From Brevibacterium paucivorans (lineage in GTDB: Bacteria; Actinomycetota; Actinomycetes; Actinomycetales; Brevibacteriaceae): a stretch of DNA of 64,000 nucleotides. The stretch covers positions 2,046,001 through 2,110,000 of the forward strand of contig NZ_JAFBCP010000001.1 of NCBI RefSeq assembly GCF_016907735.1, read 5' to 3'. The position numbers and the translations under genes were made by a program. The notes beneath the pieces are model-generated. The model did not search any database and was not told the origin of the DNA. It saw only the letters and a list, made by a program, of their open reading frames with translations. Shown here in pieces: positions 9,656 to 17,267 of this stretch (position 1 is its first letter; every line of letters starts with the position of its first letter).

Positions 9656-10291
9656 ATGGCTGAAATTCTTGAGATCCATCCGGAAAACCCTCAACCACGA
9701 CTCATTTCATCTGTTGTTGACGTGATCACAAACGGCGGTTTGATCGCCTACCCAACGGACTCGTGCTACGCGCTTGGGTGTTCGCTGGACAACAAGGACG
9801 GCATCGAACGCATTACGCGGATTCGGCAGTTGAACGCGAAGCACCACTTCACGCTCATGTGTCACGACTTCGCTCAGCTGGGCCAGTTTGTCATTGTCGA
9901 CAACAGCGCCTTTCGTACCATTAAAACGCTCACGCCTGGGCCGTATACGTTCATTCTCAAGGCCACAAAAGAGGTTCCCCGGCGCATGTTGCACGCCAAA
10001 AAGAAGACTGTGGGAGCACGCATTCCCGACAACCGACTGTCGCTGGATCTGATTGAGCGCGTGGGCGAGCCGATCCTGTCGTCCACCTTGCTGCTGCCGG
10101 GTGAAGATGAGCCTTTGACTGATCCGGTTGATGTGGAAGCACGCATTGGCAAACTTGTCGATGTCATTGTGGCTTCGGGGGTGCCAGGAACTACTCCGTC
10201 GACTGTTGTGGACTTCTCAAGTGGCGCTCCCGTTGTCAGGCGCGTGGGGGCGGGATCGATCGATCTGTTCGACACGGTCGACGAGGACTGA
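9656..10291 (+). CDS. yciO: YciO-type protein, Sua5/YciO/YrdC family
   Basis: 211 residues forming one YrdC-like domain. The beginning (IHPENPQPRLI), YPTDSCYALGC, RQLNAKHHFTLMC and KEVPRRMLHAKKKTVGARIP follow the pattern of E. coli YciO rather than TsaC or Sua5. YrdC-fold proteins bind ATP and RNA; TsaC/Sua5 members make threonylcarbamoyl-AMP for tRNA t6A37, whereas the physiological role of YciO is less clear. It starts four bases after the transporter gene, with a TAAAAT box in place of a ribosome site. The family is sure; the function is not. Confidence 0.85.
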   Translation: MAEILEIHPENPQPRLISSVVDVITNGGLIAYPTDSCYALGCSLDNKDGIERITRIRQLNAKHHFTLMCHDFAQLGQFVIVDNSAFRTIKTLTPGPYTFILKATKEVPRRMLHAKKKTVGARIPDNRLSLDLIERVGEPILSSTLLLPGEDEPLTDPVDVEARIGKLVDVIVASGVPGTTPSTVVDFSSGAPVVRRVGAGSIDLFDTVDED

Positions 10292-10331
10292 ACACACGTG
10301 AGAACCGGTTGCATCTAAACGAGTGTTCAGT
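10287..10331 (+). promoter_or_regulatory. Widely spaced inverted repeat over the fabG promoter
   Basis: ACTGAACAC (10287-10295) and its exact reverse complement GTGTTCAGT (10323-10331) flank the region before fabG. The right arm ends directly before the candidate -10. With 27 bases between arms, this is more likely two operator half-sites than a terminator, though a long-loop hairpin after yciO is possible. Confidence 0.4.
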
Positions 10332-10337
10332 TAAGAA
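10309..10337 (+). promoter_or_regulatory. Candidate promoter of the fabG-thiolase operon
   Basis: TTGCAT (10309-10314), a 17-base spacer and TAAGAA (10332-10337) fit a housekeeping sigma promoter. The start codon GTG 10377 with its AGAGG site follows 39 bases later. Confidence 0.45.
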
Positions 10338-10376
10338 TGTGATAGACCACACAGACGTGGAGAATAGAGGTTGATT

Positions 10377-11126
10377 GTGAATAGAACTGCAATTGTCACC
10401 GGTGGAGCTCGCGGAATTGGCGCGGCTATCGCTACTCGTCTCGCACAGGACGGGCACAACGTAGCTGTCATCGACCTGCGCGAAGAAGACACTCAAGCCG
10501 TTGTCAAAGAGATCGAAGCGGCAGGCGGAAAAGCACTGGGAATCGGTGCCGACGTTACCGACGAAGCCTCCGCAACCCAAGCCGTTGAACGTATCGCTGA
10601 GGAATTGGGCGCGCCCACCATTCTGGTGAACAACGCAGGCATCATTCGCGACGACATGCTCTTCAAGATGCCATTGGACGGCTTCACCAAGGTATTGGAC
10701 GTTCACCTCACGGGTAACTTCATCATGACTAAAGCCGTGCAGAAGTACATGGTGGAAGAAAAGTTTGGCCGCATTATTTCCATGTCGTCCACCTCGGCAC
10801 TGGGTAACCGTGGGCAGACCAACTACTCGGCAGCTAAAGCCGGGATTCAGGGCATGACCAAGACGTACGCGTTCGAACTGGGTAAGTTCGGCGTGACCGC
10901 CAACGCTATTGCTCCTGGATTCATCCAAACCGACATGACCAAGGCCACGGCAGAACGCCTGGGCATGGACTGGGAAGAGTTCGTCAAACTCAACGTCTCC
11001 CAGATCCCTGTTGCACGCCCAGGTGTCCCAGAAGACATCGCCCACACCACGTCGTTCTTGGCTTCAGAAGGTGCCGGATTCGTTTCCGGTCAGGTCATTT
11101 ACGTCGCCGGTGGGCCACGCAACTAA
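10377..11126 (+). CDS. fabG: 3-oxoacyl-ACP/acetoacetyl-CoA reductase, SDR family
   Basis: 249 residues. A classical short-chain dehydrogenase: cofactor loop TGGARGIGAA near residue 10, NNAG around 88, catalytic S with Y-x-x-x-K (TNYSAAKAG) and a VIYVAGG end. It reduces 3-oxoacyl thioesters with NADPH. GTG 10377 is six bases after AGAGG and is preferred over TTG 10371, which touches that site. A thiolase follows after 12 bases, so the pair could interconvert acetyl-CoA, acetoacetyl-CoA and 3-hydroxybutyryl-CoA. No dedicated PHA synthase is present here. Confidence 0.85.
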   Translation: MNRTAIVTGGARGIGAAIATRLAQDGHNVAVIDLREEDTQAVVKEIEAAGGKALGIGADVTDEASATQAVERIAEELGAPTILVNNAGIIRDDMLFKMPLDGFTKVLDVHLTGNFIMTKAVQKYMVEEKFGRIISMSSTSALGNRGQTNYSAAKAGIQGMTKTYAFELGKFGVTANAIAPGFIQTDMTKATAERLGMDWEEFVKLNVSQIPVARPGVPEDIAHTTSFLASEGAGFVSGQVIYVAGGPRN

Positions 11127-11138
11127 AGGAGACGACTC

Positions 11139-12338
11139 ATGACAGACGCAGTCATCGTTTCAACTGCACGCACCCCCATTGGTAAGGCTTACCGCGGTGC
11201 GTTTAACAACACGCAGTCGCAGACACTCGCTGGTCACGCGATCGAACACGCAGTCCAGCGCGCCGGTCTCGAAGGTGGCGAAGTTGAAGACGTCATCATC
11301 GGTGCAGCACTTCAGCAGGGTGCCCAGGGCGGTAACGTGGCACGTCAGGCTGCGATTCGTGCGGGCCTGCCTGTTGAGGTGTCCGGCATGAGCGTGGATC
11401 GCCAGTGTGCCTCTGGTCTGATGGCGATTTCGATTGCCGCCAAGCAGATTCTGGTTGACGGTATGAATGTTGCTGTGGGTGGTGGCGTTGAGTCCGTGTC
11501 GCTGGTTCAGAACGACAAGATGAACACGTTCAAGACCAAGGACCCGTGGATCGTTGAGCACCGCCCGGACACGTACTACTCCATGTTGGAAACCGCCGAG
11601 GTCGTTGCTAAGCGGTATGGCGTGTCCCGTGAGGCTCAAGACGAGTATTCGTACCAGTCGCAGATGCGCACGGCGGCCGCCCAGGAAGCTGGGAAGTTCG
11701 ACGACGAGATTGTTCCTTTGGAATCCACCATGTTGGTGCAGGACAAAGAGACAAAAGAGATCTCGGAAAAGACGCTGACGCTCACCAAGGACGAAGGTAA
11801 TCGTCCGTCCACAACGCTTGAAGGACTCGCAAGCCTCAAGCCGGTGCTGGAGCCAAGCGAACTGTCCGACACTCCGTGCATCACAGCCGGAAACGCGTCA
11901 CAGCTTTCCGACGGTGCATCGGCAGCAGTTCTCATGAGCGATGCCGAAGCCTCACGCCGCGGCCTGGAGCCACTGGGCATCTACCGAGGGATCGCGGTTG
12001 CGGGTCTAGCCCCTGACGAAATGGGGATCGGACCGGTGTATGCGGTTCCAAAACTGCTCAAGCAACACGGGCTGACGGTCGATGACATTGGCCTGTGGGA
12101 GCTCAACGAAGCGTTTGCCGTTCAAGCCCTGTACTGCCGTGACCGTTTGGGAATTGACCCGGAAAAGTACAACGTCAACGGTGGCGGTATTTCGGTTGGA
12201 CACCCGTACGGAATGACCGGTGCGCGCCTGACCGGGCACGCACTCATCGAAGGTAAACGACGCGGCGCTAAGTACGTTGTTGTCACCATGTGCGTTGGTG
12301 GCGGCATGGGCGCCGCAGGACTGTTCGAAGTCTGTTAA
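11139..12338 (+). CDS. Acetyl-CoA C-acyltransferase (thiolase)
   Basis: 399 residues with N- and C-terminal thiolase halves. The acyl-accepting cysteine is C90 (DRQCASGL); the second half has [22 protein letters not shown] with the active-site histidine, and [13 protein letters not shown] with the second catalytic cysteine. It cleaves or forms 3-oxoacyl-CoA. ATG 11139 follows AAAGGAG. It is cotranscribed with fabG and closed by a strong hairpin at 12347-12376. The direction (beta-oxidation or acetoacetyl-CoA synthesis) cannot be read from sequence. Confidence 0.92.
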   Translation: MTDAVIVSTARTPIGKAYRGAFNNTQSQTLAGHAIEHAVQRAGLEGGEVEDVIIGAALQQGAQGGNVARQAAIRAGLPVEVSGMSVDRQCASGLMAISIAAKQILVDGMNVAVGGGVESVSLVQNDKMNTFKTKDPWIVEHRPDTYYSMLETAEVVAKRYGVSREAQDEYSYQSQMRTAAAQEAGKFDDEIVPLESTMLVQDKETKEISEKTLTLTKDEGNRPSTTLEGLASLKPVLEPSELSDTPCITAGNASQLSDGASAAVLMSDAEASRRGLEPLGIYRGIAVAGLAPDEMGIGPVYAVPKLLKQHGLTVDDIGLWELNEAFAVQALYCRDRLGIDPEKYNVNGGGISVGHPYGMTGARLTGHALIEGKRRGAKYVVVTMCVGGGMGAAGLFEVC

Positions 12339-12346
12339 CAACCCCC

Positions 12347-12376
12347 ACACCGGGTGGCCACCGCGCCACCCGGTGT
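12347..12376 (+). terminator. Hairpin terminator after the thiolase gene
   Basis: An 11-bp perfect stem (ACACCGGGTGG at 12347-12357, CCACCCGGTGT at 12366-12376) with an eight-base loop, followed by a short T-containing tail (CTTTG). It separates the fabG-thiolase unit from the acyl-CoA synthetase. Confidence 0.75.
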
Positions 12377-12398
12377 CTTTGTCACAAAGGAGTGACCA

Positions 12399-14060
12399 AT
12401 GAGCTGGATTGACGAAAAACCTTGGATTAAAACCGCGTACGACAACCCCGAGGACGCGACTCCTATTCCTCTCACACCTCCGCTTGATCTGTGGATTGAC
12501 GCGGTCAACGAGGTTCCTGAACACCCCGCGATCTATTACTACGGAACCGAACTCACCTACAGCGAAGTCGACCGCATGAGTAACGCGTTCGCGGCGTACC
12601 TTTCCCAGAACGGCTTTGGTGAAGACGACCCACTGGGCGTGTACCTGCAAAACGTTCCGCACTACATGATCACGGTCATCGCCGTGTGGAAACTGGGCGG
12701 AGTCGTTGTCCCACTCAACCCCATGTACCGGGACGAACTCGACCACATTTTCAGCGACTCCGAGGTGAAAGCACTCGTGGTTTCGGCAGCAGCGTACATG
12801 GATCGGGTGAAGGACCACGCCGGTGACATTCCACTGGTGGTGACGGTGGGCGAACACGATTTCGTCACCACCAACGAACCGGCCATTTTCGACATGTTCC
12901 CGCAACAGATCGACACGGGGAAGCCCGACTTCCTCGCCGTGCTCAAAGAACACGACGGTGCCACGGTCACCGTCAACAAGCGCGCGCACGACCCGGACGC
13001 GGTGGGCCTCATCGGGTACACCTCGGGGACTTCTGGGAAATCTAAAGGCGCGCTCTTGCCGTTTAAGGGGCTTGGCGTCAACTCACTCATGCTGGTGCAC
13101 CGTTATAAGTTCGAACCCAAGCTGACGTTCTATCAAATGGCGCCGGTATTCCACATCACCGGGTTTGTGTGCATTTTCTTGTCCGCAATCTCCACCAAAG
13201 CCACTCTGGTGCTCAACTATCGCTTTGACCCTGCAGTTGCGCTCAAACAGTTCCGCGAAACGCGCCCGGTTTACATGGCCGGGCCAGCCACAGCGTTCAC
13301 GGCACTGCTCGCTCAGCCGGACTTCACGCCGGACGACTTCAGCTCCTTCCGCTCCATCATGTCCGGCGGAGCTGCTTTGCCTGAAGGCCTTGTCAAGAAG
13401 TTCGAAGAACGCGCGGGCATCTACGTAGGTCAAGGGTACGGGCTGACGGAAACCAGTGCTCAGTGCATCACCGTTCCCCACTGGTTGCGCGCCCCCGTGG
13501 ACCCGGAGTCGGGCAACCTGTCGTGTGGTCTGCCCAGTGTGGACGCGCACGTGCGCATTGCTCGTGAAGACGGCTCCGACTGCGACCCAGGCGAAGTGGG
13601 CGAAGTCTATGTCAGCGGCCCTATGGTGGCGCACTGCTACCTGAACAACCCAACGGCAACAGAAACCGACATTCCGGACGGCGAACTCCACACCGGCGAC
13701 GTGGGCTTCATGGACAAAGACGGATGGGTATACATCGTGGACCGCAAGAAGGACATGATCAACGCCTCCGGCTTCAAGGTGTGGCCACGTGAGGTCGAGG
13801 ATGTCCTGTACCTGCACCCGGCCGTATCGGAAGCCGCCGTTGTGGGTGTCCCGGACGACTACCGCGGTGAAAACGTGGTCGCGTTCGTGACACTTCGGGC
13901 CGGCGAGGACGTCACTGAAGATCAGATCATCGAACACTGTCGCAAACACTTGGCGGCCTACAAAGCGCCACGCCAGGTGAACTTCATCGACGCACTGCCC
14001 AAGACCGCCTCGGGCAAAATCCTGCGCCGCGAAATGCGCGCGGTCGCCGCGGACCACTAA
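12399..14060 (+). CDS. Acyl-CoA synthetase (AMP-forming, FadD-like)
   Basis: 553 residues of the ANL adenylating superfamily: P-loop-like YTSGTSGKSKG (about 207-217), GYGLTET (347-353), GDVGFMDKDGWVYIVDRKKD (433 on) and catalytic lysine near the end in TASGKILRRE. It activates a fatty or other carboxylic acid to its CoA thioester through an acyl adenylate. ATG 12399 follows AAAGGAG. It has its own ribosome site after the thiolase terminator, so it may be separately transcribed or fed by read-through. Chain-length preference cannot be told. Confidence 0.9.
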   Translation: MSWIDEKPWIKTAYDNPEDATPIPLTPPLDLWIDAVNEVPEHPAIYYYGTELTYSEVDRMSNAFAAYLSQNGFGEDDPLGVYLQNVPHYMITVIAVWKLGGVVVPLNPMYRDELDHIFSDSEVKALVVSAAAYMDRVKDHAGDIPLVVTVGEHDFVTTNEPAIFDMFPQQIDTGKPDFLAVLKEHDGATVTVNKRAHDPDAVGLIGYTSGTSGKSKGALLPFKGLGVNSLMLVHRYKFEPKLTFYQMAPVFHITGFVCIFLSAISTKATLVLNYRFDPAVALKQFRETRPVYMAGPATAFTALLAQPDFTPDDFSSFRSIMSGGAALPEGLVKKFEERAGIYVGQGYGLTETSAQCITVPHWLRAPVDPESGNLSCGLPSVDAHVRIAREDGSDCDPGEVGEVYVSGPMVAHCYLNNPTATETDIPDGELHTGDVGFMDKDGWVYIVDRKKDMINASGFKVWPREVEDVLYLHPAVSEAAVVGVPDDYRGENVVAFVTLRAGEDVTEDQIIEHCRKHLAAYKAPRQVNFIDALPKTASGKILRREMRAVAADH

Positions 14061-14092
14061 CCCACGCTGCGATAGAAAAACCACAAAACCCA

Positions 14093-14132
14093 CACGCACG
14101 GGCTAGCCCACTACAATTGGGGCCCGTGCGTG
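14093..14132 (+). promoter_or_regulatory. Leaderless promoter inside an 11-bp inverted repeat before the MATE gene
   Basis: CACGCACGGGC (14093-14103) and GCCCGTGCGTG (14122-14132) are perfect reverse complements. The loop holds a TACAAT -10 box (14112-14117), and the right arm contains the GTG start at 14126, eight bases after the box. The layout suits a repressor operator or a hairpin on the upstream transcript. No clear -35 box is seen. Confidence 0.5.
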
Positions 14133-15463
14133 CTGTTGATCGTGACATTCTTCGTTTGGCGCTTCCGGCTTTGGGAGCGCTCGCTGCCGAACCCATCTTC
14201 CTCCTCGCCGACACTGCGATGGTAGGCCACCTGGGGAAGGACGCGTTGGCGTCCCTTGCGCTGGCCGGTGTGGTAGTGCAGACGGTCCTGGGACTCATGA
14301 TTTTCCTCGCGTATGCGACCACCCCGCGTGTGGCCAGGTTTGTGGGCGCAGGGGATCTGAAACGGGCCGTGAGCGCCGGGTTTGACGGCATGTGGTTGGC
14401 CCTGGTGGTGTCCGTCGTTCTGGTGGCCGCCGGTCTGCCCCTGTTAGGCCCGGTTTTGCGCATGTTTGATCCCTCGCCCGAGGTGTTCGCCGGCGCCCTC
14501 TCATATGTCACCGTGTCGTGGTGGGGACTGCCGTTTATGCTGATCGTGATCGCTGCGACGGGACTGTTGCGCGGTATGCAAGACACCGTGACGCCACTCA
14601 TCGTGGCAGCTGGTGGGTTTGGCCTAAACATTGGGCTCAACGCCGTGTTCATCTACGGAATGGGCTTAGGTGTTGCCGGTTCGGCGTGGGGGAGCGTGCT
14701 GGCTCATGCCGCCATGTGTTCTGTGTACCTGGTTTTCGCCGGGCGGGCGGCCCGGCGCCACAACGCCTCCTTGGCGCCCGACTGGTCGGGAGTGCTGTCA
14801 GCGGCTTCCACCTCGGGCTGGCTTCTCATCCGATCCGCGAGCCTGCGCGCGGCCCTCATTGTGCTGGTATCTGTTGCCAGCGTGATGGGCACCGTGAGCC
14901 TGGCGGCTGTGCAGATTGCCCAGACCCTGTTCAACTCGCTTGCGCTGGTGCTGGACTCGCTGGCGATCGCCGGGCAGGCCATGATCGGACTGTACGTGGG
15001 TAAGGACGACACGCAGAAGGTTCACACAGTCAAGACCCGCTTGATTGTGTGGGGTGTGGGATTCGGAGTCGTAGTGGGTGTTGTGCTCGCTGTTGTGAGT
15101 CCGTTCGTGGGAAGAGTGTTTACGTCCAGTCCCGAGGTCGTTTCCACCGTAGCTGTCCTGGTGCTGATCTTGGCACTGAGTATGCCTCTGGCCGGGTACG
15201 TGTTTACGCTGGACGGGATTCTCTTGGGTGCCTCCGATGCCCGTTATCTGGCGCTTGCACAGTTTGGTGCAGCTGCCGGTTTCGCCCTGCTGGTGTGGGC
15301 GGCGATGGGCATGAGCTTCACGATCAGTGCGCTATGGGCGTGCTTCTGTTTTGGGTTCATGGCTTTCCGTGCCGTGGGCTTGGGGGCACGGATGCGCGGC
15401 GAAGGGTGGATTCGTCGTGCGCGCGCCGTTGCGATACTCGACGCAAAGCAGAAAGAACATTAG
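14126..15463 (+). CDS. MATE family efflux transporter (DinF-like)
   Basis: 445 residues with about 12 membrane segments arranged as two six-helix halves. The opening DILRLALPALGALAAEPIFLLADTAMVGHLG is the N-terminal MATE signature with its conserved proline and aspartate. These pumps expel cationic drugs or metabolites in exchange for sodium or protons. GTG 14126 is chosen because a TACAAT box lies eight bases before it; the TTG at 14117 overlaps that box. The inverted repeat over the start suggests specific control. Confidence 0.88.
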   Translation: MRAVDRDILRLALPALGALAAEPIFLLADTAMVGHLGKDALASLALAGVVVQTVLGLMIFLAYATTPRVARFVGAGDLKRAVSAGFDGMWLALVVSVVLVAAGLPLLGPVLRMFDPSPEVFAGALSYVTVSWWGLPFMLIVIAATGLLRGMQDTVTPLIVAAGGFGLNIGLNAVFIYGMGLGVAGSAWGSVLAHAAMCSVYLVFAGRAARRHNASLAPDWSGVLSAASTSGWLLIRSASLRAALIVLVSVASVMGTVSLAAVQIAQTLFNSLALVLDSLAIAGQAMIGLYVGKDDTQKVHTVKTRLIVWGVGFGVVVGVVLAVVSPFVGRVFTSSPEVVSTVAVLVLILALSMPLAGYVFTLDGILLGASDARYLALAQFGAAAGFALLVWAAMGMSFTISALWACFCFGFMAFRAVGLGARMRGEGWIRRARAVAILDAKQKEH

Positions 15464-15466
15464 CCT
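15461..15466 (+). promoter_or_regulatory. Candidate -10 box for a leaderless GNAT gene transcript
   Basis: TAGCCT starts with the stop codon of the MATE gene and lies six bases before ATG 15473. No ribosome binding site precedes that ATG. There is no obvious -35 box. Confidence 0.35.
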
Positions 15467-15472
15467 GGTGCC

Positions 15473-15934
15473 ATGAACTTTAGTGGTGCGACAGAGCCGT
15501 CGACAACGCAACTTTTAGAACCGTTTCTCATGCTGTGCATTAACTGGTCAGGCACTCACACCAGTTTTGACGAACTCGACCCGCACGTGCGCGCCTACGT
15601 GGAGGACTGGGGCCAAGAAGGCGACCACGCACTGATTGCGTGGGAAGACGACCAGCCTGTGGGGGCTGCGTGGGTCCGTTACTTGCCCCACGGGTACGGG
15701 TATATCGCCGACGATGTTCCTGAACTCGCAGTTGCGGTCATTCCGGAGTTTCAAGGCCGGGGGATTGCGACCAAGCTCATTTCTAAACTCCATTCCAAGT
15801 TGTATGACGAAGGAATCGAGTCTGTGTCACTGTCGGTGAACCACGCCAACCCGGCGGCCGCACTGTTTGCCCAGTTGGGCTACATTACCGCCGGTGTTAA
15901 CGGTGATTCGAGCTTGATGATCGCCTCGACCTAG
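15473..15934 (+). CDS. GNAT family N-acetyltransferase
   Basis: 153 residues, one GNAT fold. The acetyl-CoA pyrophosphate loop motif is at about residues 99-108 (PEFQGRGIATKLI, the Q/R-x-x-G-x-A form), followed by the beta-bulge region SVNHANPAAALFAQLGY. The substrate is unknown. It follows the MATE gene after nine bases but probably has its own leaderless start. It is convergent with the M1 peptidase (20 bases apart). Confidence 0.8.
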   Translation: MNFSGATEPSTTQLLEPFLMLCINWSGTHTSFDELDPHVRAYVEDWGQEGDHALIAWEDDQPVGAAWVRYLPHGYGYIADDVPELAVAVIPEFQGRGIATKLISKLHSKLYDEGIESVSLSVNHANPAAALFAQLGYITAGVNGDSSLMIAST

Positions 15935-15953
15935 AGCGGTTCTCAGGCGGTTT

Positions 15954-17258
15954 TTAGAACAGCCCGCCTGGGAAAGGCGGGAGTGACTGTTCGTAGAGCC
16001 ACGGTGTGAGCACATCGTTGGCACCTTCGCCACAGACCTGATTCGTCATGGTGAGGAAATCCGTTGTGGTGGCATTCGCATGCTTATATGTCTGTGTCCA
16101 GGCGCGCAGAAGCGTGAAGAACTTCTCATCGCCCACGTGATGACGCAGGGCATGAACTGCTAGCGCGCCCTTTTTATACACCCGGTCGTCAAACATGTCT
16201 GGGGCACCGGGATTAGTGAGAATGAGCCCAGGCTTGAGCTTGAGCAAGCCCCAGTGGCGCTTGGCATGATTCGAAGCCACCTGGTGACCCTTGGACTCCG
16301 CCCACAGCCATTCGGAATAACACGCGAAACCTTCGTTGAGCCAGATGTCTGACCACGTGGTGAGGCTGACAGAGTTCCCGAACCACTGGTGGGAAAGCTC
16401 GTGCGCCACCAGACGTTCGGCTTCCCAGGACTGGCCAACATGGTTGGGGCCCAGGATGGAAAGCGGTTGGCTCTCAAGTGGGATCTCTAAGTGTTCGTTT
16501 GTGACAACCACGCCGTAACGGTCAAACGGGTAGGGGCCAAAAAGGTCTTCAAACACGTTCATCATTTGGTGCTGCAGGCTCAAGAAGTTCTGTGCTTTAG
16601 CCCAGTTGTGTTCGGCTGTTGCAAGCGCCATGGGAATACGAGACGCTTTATGCTGGCCAGGCTCCAGGGGTCCCATCTTGTAGGGGCCGATCTGGACGGT
16701 AGCCAGATACGTGGCCATGGGGACATTGCACTCCCAGACCCATTCGGTGCGCGACGCTTTGCGCCGGGTAGACGTGAGCGTGCCGTTCGCAATCGACACG
16801 TAGTCGGAGTCCGAAAGGATCGTGATGGTGTACGTGGACTTGTTCCGCGGGTGGTCGTTGCACGGGAACCACGTGGATGCGCCGTTGGGTTGACCGGCAA
16901 CCAGCACGCCCTCTTCGAGTTCTTCCCAACCCACATCGCCCCATGTGCCCATGGCAGGGGCGGGGTTTCCGTTGTAGCGAATCTCGGCGCGAACTGGTGT
17001 CCCTGGAGTAAGCGCGGACCGGACGGTGACTTGACCCGGGGACTGCTTGAACCTGGTGGTCTTGCCGTTGACATACACCTTGGTGACGGTGAGACCAGAC
17101 AAGTCGAGTTTAAAAGAACTGACCGCCTCGAGAGGTTCGATCTGGAGTGTGGCAATTCCGTTTAAACGGTTTGGGGCAGTGTGGTAGTCCAACCGCAGAT
17201 CGTAGTGTGCAACTTTGTACGAAGTGCTCCCGCTCTGCGGTAGATAAGGGTCGGTCAC
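15954..17258 (-). CDS. M1 family zinc metallopeptidase, short form
   Basis: 434 residues. The gluzincin motif HELSHQWFGN (H286, E287, H290) and the third zinc ligand E309 (NEGFA) are present after an N-terminal beta-sandwich domain. Classical PepN proteins are about twice as long, so the large C-terminal helical domain is missing. The usual GAMEN exopeptidase motif is replaced by a segment ending IPLESQ. No signal peptide is seen. GTG 17258 lies nine bases behind the NRPS stop, and its AAAGGA site overlaps that stop, so the two are translationally coupled. A Zn aminopeptidase of this type degrades epsilon-polylysine in Streptomyces albulus, which makes a product-processing or self-protection role attractive but unproven. 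Confidence 0.85.
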   Translation of the reverse strand: MTDPYLPQSGSTSYKVAHYDLRLDYHTAPNRLNGIATLQIEPLEAVSSFKLDLSGLTVTKVYVNGKTTRFKQSPGQVTVRSALTPGTPVRAEIRYNGNPAPAMGTWGDVGWEELEEGVLVAGQPNGASTWFPCNDHPRNKSTYTITILSDSDYVSIANGTLTSTRRKASRTEWVWECNVPMATYLATVQIGPYKMGPLEPGQHKASRIPMALATAEHNWAKAQNFLSLQHQMMNVFEDLFGPYPFDRYGVVVTNEHLEIPLESQPLSILGPNHVGQSWEAERLVAHELSHQWFGNSVSLTTWSDIWLNEGFACYSEWLWAESKGHQVASNHAKRHWGLLKLKPGLILTNPGAPDMFDDRVYKKGALAVHALRHHVGDEKFFTLLRAWTQTYKHANATTTDFLTMTNQVCGEGANDVLTPWLYEQSLPPFPGGLF

Positions 17259-17267
17259 GTAAGTCCT

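Noticed and set aside
12006-14099. Two long minus-strand frames opposite the thiolase and acyl-CoA synthetase
   Set aside because: Both mirror strongly supported coding sequence; histidine- and valine-rich composition is typical of antisense shadows.
15963-15981. CCCGCC...GGCGGG hairpin as a terminator
   Set aside because: It is inside the last codons of the M1 peptidase gene, which end FPGGLF, and has no T run in the needed place for either convergent gene.
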